Source: Costus lasius (taxonomy: Eukaryota; Streptophyta; Magnoliopsida; Zingiberales; Costaceae). From it: a stretch of DNA of 64,000 nt. Positions within the stretch are counted from its first letter, which is position 1. Each line of letters begins with the position of its first letter. The position numbers and the translations under genes are program-made. The DNA lies in the NCBI GenBank assembly GCA_027563935.2, contig CM050448.1, positions 63,663,843 through 63,727,842 of the forward strand, in the 5' to 3' direction. Below, in pieces: positions 56,318 through 64,000 of this stretch. The notes below the pieces were generated by a model. It saw only the letters and a program-made list of their open reading frames with translations. It made no database searches and had not been told where the DNA came from.

Positions 56318-57155
56318 TGTTGGTGTTTATGCGCTATGACCTATGGATGGTCCGATGGGATGTGTGTCACATCTGTGTTTGATAGTTGACAGGGCATGGT
56401 TGTTGTTATGCATTTTGTACATCTGCCGTATATGTACTTTTGCATAGACAATGTCCCTAGAGATAGATTATATTTAGTGTCTATTCTTGTCCTTGGTCGA
56501 GAATCATAGTGGAGATGGGACAGCTATGATTCATTTGAGACTGGTATATGCGCTGGTTGAGCATGGGTTGCTAATGCAAGTATATGGGTATATCAAGGGA
56601 GATATACTAGACTGACCCACCATGAGGATATATCTTGGTGTCACAAGATGAATATCACAGTAACAAAGGTATGCTTGTCCTTGACTTGAGGGCATTGATA
56701 TCTCTATATGGTGAGTGATACACTTTGATACAACCTAACGCTTTGCCATAGCAGGGGAGTCATAACGGTTATCATTGAGTGTATCATAAACCATAGGAGT
56801 GATTAAATGAGCCAATAGAGGATTTGCCCCTTCCTTGCGAGGAAGCATGATGTCCATGACATATCTATATGGATGTATGACTAAAAGTGTGTTGCCATAC
56901 CTAGGTGAGAAACTAATTTAGTCATGAGCATTTGATTGGGTTAAACAAGTGAGACACGCTTGTCCAATCTATACATCAGCCTAGCGAAAGGACAAATGCG
57001 TACATGTACTTTGTCATAGTTTTAAGGGAAGTCGATGATGATTCTATTCTGATAACTTGGGTAGCCATGATGCACTGCTAGGTGCCACTCATCGCTTGTG
57101 CTGATTTTAGATCATCTTTGCTAACCTCTGAAGAACCTACCGGGTCACACACTAA
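56318..57155 (+). repeat. Partial copia LTR N
   Basis: Starts TGTTGGTGTTTATGC and is alignable throughout with LTR L, including the promoter block CACTGCTAGGTGCCACTCA (57075-57093) and GGGTCACACAC. It is cut at 57155 by gypsy LTR J. No polypurine tract precedes it, so it is a 5' or solo LTR whose remainder lies beyond element I. Confidence 0.7.
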
Positions 57156-57659
57156 TGACACCAAAATATATAGTATATTTTGTATCATTTTAGATAATTT
57201 TTTCATTGTAAATTGTGGATCTTTTACTTGTTTTTATGCTGAATTCATCAAATATTGCAAAGTCTACTTCTATTTTGATTTTTCATGATTTTCAGGTAAA
57301 AACACACTATTTTGAAGACTTTTCGAGCAAAATCAAAGACATGAAAGAGTTACCATCATCAAGAGGAGATCACCTAGCAAATTTCATGCAAATCGGAGCA
57401 ACTCACCAAAATACGGTAGTGCCGTATTCTATTTTACGGTACCGTATTTTTATACGCTACCGTAAAATCAAGAGCACTGCCGTAATTTGGTGGATTTTCG
57501 GAACAGAAGATTTTGTGTAAAATACGGTACTGCCATAAACCATTCCACGGGCCGTATTTTGGAGCGCTTCAGACCAGAGACTTTTGCAGAAATTATGGCA
57601 TAGCCGTAAACTATTTCACGGTGCCGTATTTCCCAGGCGATTCAGACCAGTGAACTAGA
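57156..57659 (+). repeat. Start of gypsy LTR J, cut by element I
   Basis: Begins TGACACCAAAATAT like LTR G, and from about 57409 holds three to four units of the TACGGTACTGCCGTA array. It stops at 57659, where element I is inserted (CTAGA at 57655-57659 is the expected target duplication). The rest should lie to the right of the window. Confidence 0.75.
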
Positions 57660-59676
57660 TGACTCCAAATTTCATAGTGTTTTTCATACTTATTTGGTAG
57701 TCTTTTGAGTCATAGTCTTAGTCTTTTACTTTGCTTTTATACCCTTTTTTACCAAATACTTCAGAATCTACATAATCTTTGGTTTTTAATCAAGTTCAGG
57801 TAAAAAGGCAGTATTATCACTGGTTTTCGAGCAATATCAATGCATGAATGAGTTCTAGCCATCAAGAGGAGCCTACCCATAAATTTTCAACTCAAAAAGG
57901 TTCTTCTAGCAAAAATATGGTACTGCTGTGTAAATATACACGGTACCTTATTTCACCGCTTTCAACCAGACGAAAATACGGTGCTGCCGTATTTTGTCCC
58001 AGAACATTCACGATACCGTATTTTGCGCTAATTTCATCCAGAAGACCTAAGCGAGAATACGGCACGGACGTGTAGAAGTACACGGTACCGTATTTATTGG
58101 TGATCCAGGACAGAAAAGTTTAGCAGAAATACGGCACTGCCGTGGACGTGTACACAGTGCCGTATAATTGGACGAATTTAACTAGAAAGTTTTGACACAA
58201 ATACGGTACTGCCGTATGAATTTCCACGGTGCCGTATTTTGTGCAAATTCTGACCAGAAGGATTTGGCAAAAATACGGCACTATCGTATTTTGGAGAAAA
58301 ACTCTCACGGCACCGTAATTTTTGTCCGGAACTCACAAAATGAAATACGGCACTGCCGTATGAATCGTCACGGTGCTGTATCTTGGAACTCTGAATTCTG
58401 ATTTTTTCGCTCGATTCTTGTAAACACCATATCTTTTGATCCAGACCTCCAAATTGAGATCCGAAAGAGGCGGTGGACTTGTCTTTAAGAGGAGAAAACA
58501 CAGAAAGTGAAAGAAACGAATTTTTTCTTGAATCCACGGAGAAATTGAGGGAGAAGCATAATTGCTAGGGTTCATCGGTTCTCCACCTACAGACCACCTC
58601 CGGCCACAATTTTTGATAGAGAGCTTCGTCTGGTGAAGGAGAACACGCACCTCAAGTTCCGGAGAATTCAGAGTTGAATCGATGGAGAAATTGACACAAC
58701 AGTGGTGACAGTGCTGTTCAAAGCAAATTACGGGCTGTAGTTTGATTACAGCCCTGTTTTGTAATCTTTCTTCCCTCTTTTCGATTCCTTATCACTTTGA
58801 GAACATGTTTTATTGTAATCCTTTCATCATGGTAGCTTAATCTTTTTATGGGACATGGGGGTGTAATCTCTTTGTTTCTTAATGGCTAGAAAACCCTAAT
58901 TTTGTCAAACTGATTTTATTATGATAATTTTACTCTTGTGATTGATTGTTCTTTAATTCTCCTTTGTGTCTTAAATATCAGCATGTTTTAGAATTTTTTG
59001 AAATAGACCGAGAGGTTGATTGTTTGAAATTCGGAACCCTAGGAATTATTGAGTTTGGAACTACCGTAAGAGATTAGGTTGTTCTTCGAATTCTGATTTT
59101 TAGAGAGCTATAATGCCTTGTTGAATTTCTGATACTTTGGATTGAGTTAATGTGTAGACTTGATTTGATATTACAAGAGATTGAGTATCGAGTCGTTGGA
59201 AACCCTTGAGTAAAACTAGTGTTGAGACTCGGATGCACGAGAGTGATCTTTGAGTTTCCACTTGAGGTGATCAACCTATAAGTCGGATGCACGAGAGTGA
59301 TGCTTGAGTTCTTAGCTGATGGTTTACTTATTTTCAGCATTGAATAGATCTTGCGTGAGAGTGAGGATCGGTTCTTTGTATGATTGTCTGCGCGAGAGCG
59401 AGACAATTTATTTATAAAGTAAATTTTACCTTTACCATAATAGAATTAGATTGACAAATACTTATCTTAATCTAGTCATTAGAAATTAAAGTAGATGAAC
59501 CCCTAGTCCCGATTTCCTCTTTGATATTTTCTCTGTGTTCTTTTCGATAGTTTGATTCACTATTTTCTGATTGCCTAGCTAGCGAGAAATCGATTATTCA
59601 GTACTTGACAACAAGGTCTTTGTGGCTCGATATCCATTTTTTTACTTCGAGTATCCGTGCACTTGCGGACACAACA
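57660..59676 (+). repeat. 5' LTR of element I, with palindromic array
   Basis: About 2017 bp, TGACTCCAAATTTC to GCGGACACAACA. Bases 57911-58386 hold about seven units of ~70 bp, the best preserved array in the window. Each unit contains TACGGCACTGCCGTA and CACGGTGCCGTA, and its ends AAATACGGCAC and GTGCCGTATTT are reverse complements of each other. A lone related inverted repeat is at about 58722-58752. Confidence 0.85.
57911..58386 (+). repeat. Palindromic array in the U3 of element I
   Basis: Seven units at a spacing of about 70 bp, with spacers that often contain GACCAGAA or a close variant. Unit sequence allows two alternative foldings: two short hairpins (ACGGC-ACT-GCCGT and CGGTGCCG) or one 11-bp hairpin joining the unit ends. 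Function unknown. Confidence 0.9.
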
Positions 59677-59682
59677 AGTATT

Positions 59683-59700
59683 TGGCGCCGTTGCCGGGGA
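59683..59700 (+). promoter_or_regulatory. tRNA-Asp-type primer binding site, element I
   Basis: TGGCGCCGTTGCCGGGGA, six bases after the LTR end, is the primer site typical of Athila-type elements and matches the 3' end of tRNA-Asp. Confidence 0.85.
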
Positions 59701-59800
59701 CCTTGGTTTTGTCGATATTGAAGATATCGAGATTATTACTAGACTAGGTTTTATTTACTGTTTTGTTTTTTTTGTTTATTTTCTATTTTCATGAAATCAC

Positions 59801-61018
59801 TTGATCTATCTACTTTGCATGCGCGGGAATCATAGGTCAAGACCACTTGTACCTTTTGATCCTGAGATAAACAAGACTCTGAGACTGCGAAAGAGATTGA
59901 GATTTGAGGAGACACAAGTTGTAGAAGAAAGAGAAGAAGAATCCATCATGGCTGAAAGAAGGACATTGCGCGACTATGCAGCCCCAAATACACAAGGAAT
60001 TCATTCCAGCATCACTAGGCCTACTATAGATGCGAACAACTTTGAGATCAAGCCAGCGTTCTTATCGATGATTCAACAGAATCAGTTTGGAGGATCTCCT
60101 TTGGAAGATCCAAACCAACACTTATCCCTTTTCCTTGAATTCTGTGACACCATAAAGATTAATGGTGTATCTGATGATGCCCTCAGACTAAGACTGTTTC
60201 CTTTTTCTCTCAGGGACAGAGCAAAAGCCTGGCTTCATGCACATCCAACAGGAACGTTCACTACTTGGGAGCACTTGTCAAATGCCTTCTTGCATAAGTA
60301 CTTTCCTCCCAGTATAATGATCCAGTTGAGGAACCAAATCACAGGCTTTGCCCAGAGAGACGGAGAATCAATGAGTCAAGCATGGGAGCGCTTTAATGAG
60401 CTCCAACGGAAGTGCCCGCAGCATGGAGTGGAAGACTGGGTTTTAATTCAGACTTTCTATAATGGTTTGCTTTACAACACATGCTTAACGGTTGATGCTG
60501 CTGCAGGGGGAGCTTTGATGAACAAGACTGTTGATGCAGCCCATGCCTTGATTGAGGAGATGGCATTAAACCACAACCAGTGGGCTTCCGAGAGAGGAGT
60601 GCTTTATCGGCCTCCTCAGGGTAAGAACGATGGTGATGGTTGGCGCTCTCTTGCAGAAAAGGTAGACTCATTATGTAACCATTTTGATTCTTTCCAAATG
60701 CAAACCGCTGCAATATCTTCTGTTGTTTGTGAGGTTTGTGGGAACAATGGGCACCATGCTAGAGAGTGTAAAATCATTATTGATAAAGGTGAGGAACAAG
60801 TGAATGAAGTAGGGGATTATAATCAAGGTAGATCTAATGACCTTTACTCCAATACCTACAACCCTGGTTGGCGCAACCATCCTAACCTATCTTGGAAAAG
60901 TAACAATCAAACTAGTGGGCAAAATGATAATAGGGGGTATAACCAGAGACAGTCAAACCAGAGTCAACCCCAAAAATCTAGTTTAGAAGAGATGTTTGAG
61001 AGATTCATGGGTAATTAG
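59801..61018 (+). CDS. Athila-like Gag protein, element I
   Basis: 405 residues. A retrotransposon gag domain covers about 85-260 (PNQHLSLFLEFCDTIKINGV, FPFSLRDRAKAWL, FLHKYFPPS, ESMSQAWERFNELQRKCPQH). A single CCHC knuckle (CEVCGNNGHHAREC) lies near residue 310, followed by an asparagine/glutamine-rich tail. It ends at TAG (61016-61018); the frame continues at once with MSKNDEITETLKQINSRL, so the TAG is probably a mutated CAG within an originally longer gag-protease frame. The first ATG (59801) lies just before RSRPLVPFDPEI; a later ATG at 59948 (MAERRTLRDYA) is also possible. The frame is otherwise intact, and Gag may still be made. Confidence 0.82.
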   Translation: MIYLLCMRGNHRSRPLVPFDPEINKTLRLRKRLRFEETQVVEEREEESIMAERRTLRDYAAPNTQGIHSSITRPTIDANNFEIKPAFLSMIQQNQFGGSPLEDPNQHLSLFLEFCDTIKINGVSDDALRLRLFPFSLRDRAKAWLHAHPTGTFTTWEHLSNAFLHKYFPPSIMIQLRNQITGFAQRDGESMSQAWERFNELQRKCPQHGVEDWVLIQTFYNGLLYNTCLTVDAAAGGALMNKTVDAAHALIEEMALNHNQWASERGVLYRPPQGKNDGDGWRSLAEKVDSLCNHFDSFQMQTAAISSVVCEVCGNNGHHARECKIIIDKGEEQVNEVGDYNQGRSNDLYSNTYNPGWRNHPNLSWKSNNQTSGQNDNRGYNQRQSNQSQPQKSSLEEMFERFMGN

Positions 61019-62217
61019 ATGAGCAAAAATGATGAGATTACAGAAACCCTTAAGCAGATAAACTCTAGGTTGGATGGTGTTGTTGCTCATAACAAGATGT
61101 TAGAAACTCAGATAGCACAACAGGTTAATACACCATATAGACCCCCAGGGAAATTACCTGCAAAACCTGAACCTAACCCTAAGGAATATTGCAATGCTAT
61201 CACAACAAGAAGTGGAAACAATTGAAAGATCCTAGGGAAATTTTTGATGATGACGAGGTTGAGCCCAGAATTGAAATTAGCGGTGAACCTATTCTAGAAT
61301 CACAACCTACAAAAGTGCAGTCCCATCCTAGTTCTCCACCTTCAAAAGATGGTGATTTGCTCTCTAAAGTTGCTGATCCTAAAACTAGTTTGCCACCACC
61401 ATATAGCCCACCTATTCCTTTTCGCCAAAGGATTGTGCAAGCTAAGTTAGATAGACAGTTTGGCAAATTTTTGGAGGTTTTGAAAAAGTTGTATATTAAT
61501 ATTCCTCTCACTGATGCTATTTCTCAAATGCCTACATATGCAAAATTTTTAAAAGAAATTTTATCTAACAAGAGAAAAATAGAAGATTATGGCACTGTTG
61601 CTTTAACTAAAGAATGTAGTGCCATCATTCAAAACAAACTGCCACCCAAATTGAAAGATCCAGGTAGTTTTTCTATCCCCTGTTCTATTGGTAGTGTTAC
61701 TTTCGACCGAGCCTTATGTGATCTCGGTCCTAGTGTTAGTCTAATACCTCTGTCTGTGTGCAGGAAACTGAACATTGGAGAGCCCAAACCAACCTCAATG
61801 TCTTTGCAACTTGCTGATTCATCAGTAAAGCATCCGGTTGGTATTTTAGAAAATGTTCCTGTTCAAATTGGTAAGTTTTTCATACCTGCTGATTTTATAG
61901 TGCTGGATATGAAGGAAAATTCAAAAAACCCTATTATACTTGGTAGACCTTTTTTTGCCACAGCTGGAGCTCGCATTGATGTGAAAAAAAAGGAAAAATT
62001 GACATTTGATATTTGTGGTTATTTAATTGAATTTGACTTAACTAATTCTTTAAAAAGGGCATCACACTCAGGGACATGTTGTAGCATAGAAACAGTTTAT
62101 GAGGAGGTTATTTGTGACATGCATATTTTATTTGAAGAACCTTCTGAATTTGATACATTTTCTGGGTGTGCTAATCAAGAATTTCAGGAAAGGGCAGCAA
62201 AGAAGAAGAAGAGATGA
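61019..62217 (+). pseudogene. Gag end and protease, element I, one frameshift
   Basis: The gag frame runs on to about 61210 (KQINSRLDGVVAHNKM, YCNAITTRSG). A one-base loss in an A run near 61211-61215 then moves it to the frame of 61189-62217. That frame has QFGKFLEVLKKLYINIP, CSAIIQNKLPPKLKDPGSF, the protease site ALCDLGPSVSLIPLS, FFIPADFIVLDMKE and NPIILGRPFFATAGARIDV. The site reads DLGPS as in G. Beyond the stop at 62215, codons for FGYCFKFEPYVLES continue in a near frame to about 62330, matching G's tail. No RT follows. Confidence 0.8.
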
Positions 62218-62414
62218 AGGAGAAAAGGAATATCAAAATTGACTGAAGAAGTAAAAAGGCTCATAAATAAATTTGGATACTGTTTCAAGTTTGAGCCTTA
62301 TGTTCTTGAAAGCTACGAACAAAACACTGAGCAATCATTATGGCCACCAAAGACACAACCACGATCAAATCTGAGTGTTAAACGGTCAAGCTAATGACTA
62401 TAAATTAGCGCTTC

Positions 62415-62430
62415 TTGGGAGGCAACCCAA
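62415..62430 (+). other. Conserved hairpin after the protease region, element I
   Basis: TTGGGAGGCAACCCAA, identical to 40831-40846 in element G, inside a longer identical block that begins TTAGCGCTTC. Confidence 0.7.
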
Positions 62431-62487
62431 GCACTTTTGCTTTAGCTTACTTTCTTTTACTTTATTTTTGTTTTTTTTTTACTTAGC

Positions 62488-62512
62488 ACTAATTTTTCTT
62501 TTCTTTTTGTAG
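62488..62512 (+). promoter_or_regulatory. Putative 3' splice site, element I
   Basis: ACTAAT, a U-rich tract and TTTTTGTAG ending at 62512, the same layout as 40894-40918 in G. There is no ORF-1 downstream in I, so the site would now be useless for that purpose. Confidence 0.45.
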
Positions 62513-63783
62513 GTGAAAATTAATTTTTGTCAAAAAAAAAAAAAACTCTAGTGGTGCGAACCCGAAGACACAGAGGATGATTGGGTTTGACACAGACTAA
62601 TAGACCTTTGTGAGTATTTTCTTCCTACTTATTTGCATTCCATCCTTTATATTTTTCTGATAATCCATGTGTTCAAATGGAAGATGAATACTTCAAACTT
62701 CTTGTGCTCACATGCCACGGATCCTCGCCTTTTGATTTTATTGATAGATATTTCGATTTGGTTGTGTTGACACAATATGATGATGATGTGTAGAAGGATT
62801 TTTCTGAAAATACTACAAACACCATGCCAAAATTTTGAATGAATTATCATGCATATCAATTTCTGGAAATTGGAAATAGATTTTATATGTTGAATTTATT
62901 TCTCTGATATAATCTATTTGTTGGAAGTTTTTCATTAATTGATGCATGAAATTCTAGGTAAATGCATTGTTTAGTGAATGCAATCTTGAAGTGAAATAAT
63001 TCTTTTGAATAAAATGAGCATATTTTCACATGTTATTGAGTTGATATCAAGTGATTAATCTAGTTAATCTTTATAATCTTTTATGTTATTTGTTGGGAAA
63101 AAGAGATCCAAATCCATGAGAAAGGATGACTCCCCTACTTGGCACTATAAAAAATTAACAATGGGACCTAAAGACATGGGTTGAAGTCCACAAAAAGAAA
63201 AAGAATAACTCCTCTTCTTGGCATTGTGTTCACAATGGTACCTAAGACAAGAGTTGAAGTTCATTGCAAAAGTGTGTGTCTATGTAGATGCATGCCAAGA
63301 GAGAGCTCCTTTGACATTGACTCCTCTGTCTCAAGAAAATTCTTTCTACCTATGAGATATGAGTTCTATTATGTGTGGTTATGTGACCAACATACTCTAA
63401 ATTCGTCATTGGAAAAAGGGTAGTAATCGATTTAGAGAATGTCAAGGACAAATAAAAAAAAATGAGTGAAAAAAAAAAGATTTGGAGATCCTATTCCTGT
63501 AAACAAAAACATATTGGATGAAAATCTCAAAAACAAGATTAATTCATGAAGTTGAAATTCTATTACCATGCATGTTGCGAACTTTTATTTAATTGAATTA
63601 TTGAGTCTTAAAGATTAATTTCATAAGACGATGTATTTACTTGAAAATTTTGTGTGAAATTGATAAAATTCTCTATGGATGATTATATTCTAGAAATTTA
63701 TTCGTCATATGAAAATTTATGTTCCAATACTCAGTATTGATTTCTTTATTTACTTGAGGACAAGCAAAGTTTGAGCCTTATGT
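62513..63783 (+). other. 3' untranslated part of element I
   Basis: AT-rich, no ORF. It begins with a run of 13 A near 62531, then aligns with G's sequence after ORF-1 (CTTTGTGAGTAT, 62607-62618, versus 43303-43314), so ORF-1 appears to have been deleted here. The motif CTACTTGGCACTAT and a diverged second copy lie near 63135 and 63214. The end GAGGACAAGCAAAGTTTGAG is the likely polypurine tract. Confidence 0.7.
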
Positions 63784-64000
63784 TGACTCCAAATTTCATA
63801 GTGTTTTTCATACATATTTGGTAGTCTTTTGAGCCATAGTCTTACTCTTTTACTTTGCTTTTATACCTTTTTTTACCAAATACTTTGGAATCTACACAAT
63901 CTTTGGTTTTTAATCAAGTTCAGGTAAAAAGGCATTATTATCACTGGTTTTCGAGCAATATCAATGCATGAATGAGTTCTAACCATCAAGATGAGCCTAC
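63784..64000 (+). repeat. 3' LTR of element I, first 217 bp
   Basis: TGACTCCAAATTTCATAGTG and onward aligns with 57660-57876 with about ten differences. It runs off the right edge. Confidence 0.9.

Larger units (their letters stand above)
57660..64000 (+). mobile_element. Athila-like gypsy element I with gag and protease only
   Basis: 5' LTR 57660-59676, primer site 59683-59700, gag 59801-61018, protease region to 62217, conserved hairpin and acceptor-like site (62415-62512), a short 3' untranslated part, polypurine tract, and the first 217 bp of the 3' LTR (63784-64000). There is no RT, RNase H, integrase or ORF-1. The LTR copies differ at about ten of the first 216 positions, so the insertion is the oldest that can be dated here. 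A complete element would be near 8.1 kb if the 3' LTR is full length. Confidence 0.85.

Noticed and set aside
57848..58650. Overlapping ORFs across the palindromic array of LTR I
   Set aside because: Repeated residues such as YGTV and AVPY come from translating the repeat in several frames; frames are open on both strands.

Overview
The window looks like intergenic DNA from a flowering plant with a repeat-rich genome. I see no credible cellular gene. Almost all of it is LTR retrotransposons: Ty1/copia elements primed by initiator tRNA-Met (primer site TGGTATCAGAGC) and Ty3/gypsy elements. The gypsy elements are a chromovirus with a chromodomain-like tail and an Athila-like lineage primed by a tRNA-Asp-type site (TGGCGCCGTTGCCGGGGA). 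Species cannot be read from the sequence. Element letters below are my own labels.

Layout. 1-5884: R1, a decayed minus-strand copia element with its 5' LTR (4420-5884). 5885-5969: an 85-bp piece of copia gag. 5970-22089: B, a plus-strand copia element without a 5' LTR, with one long open gag-pol (16532-20374) and a 3' LTR. A complete minus-strand copia element, A (6358-15476), lies in B's leader between perfect CCTGC duplications. 22090-26305: the 5' end of minus-strand copia C, which B interrupts in gag. 26306-30243: the 3' half of chromovirus E, which C interrupts, plus a probable LTR. 30251-30660: gag-protease piece F. 30661-46432: G, an Athila-like element lacking RT, RNase H and integrase. 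G is split by copia element D (31145-40218, GCTGA duplications), then continues with an ORF-1-like pseudogene and an LTR. 46554-48795: leader plus partial LTR of copia P. 48796-51166: 3' end and LTR of gypsy K. 51167-56317: deleted copia L, with solo LTR M (54019-55909) inside its 3' LTR. 56318-57155: partial copia LTR N. 57156-57659: start of gypsy LTR J. 57660-64000: I, an Athila-like element with only gag and protease; its 3' LTR runs off the window.

How the parts relate. Insertion order is readable: E is interrupted by C, C by B, B by A; G by D; L by M; N by J, J by I. A's two LTRs differ by about one substitution and two indels, D's by about eight substitutions in 1666 bp, and I's by about ten in the first 216 bp. 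A is therefore youngest and I much older. A, B, C and D form one copia family at different stages of decay. No copy here is fully autonomous: A has stops and a frameshift in RT/RNase H, D has one stop, and B has an open frame but no 5' LTR.

The least explained signals are: (i) ~70-bp palindromic arrays built on ACGGC-N-GCCGT in Athila-like LTRs, with a third array inside G; (ii) a gag-protease-only layout shared by G and I, followed by a conserved hairpin and a splice-acceptor-like site; (iii) hairpins in copia leaders whose stems covary between families; and (iv) an exact 85-bp gag duplication that marks a rearrangement.
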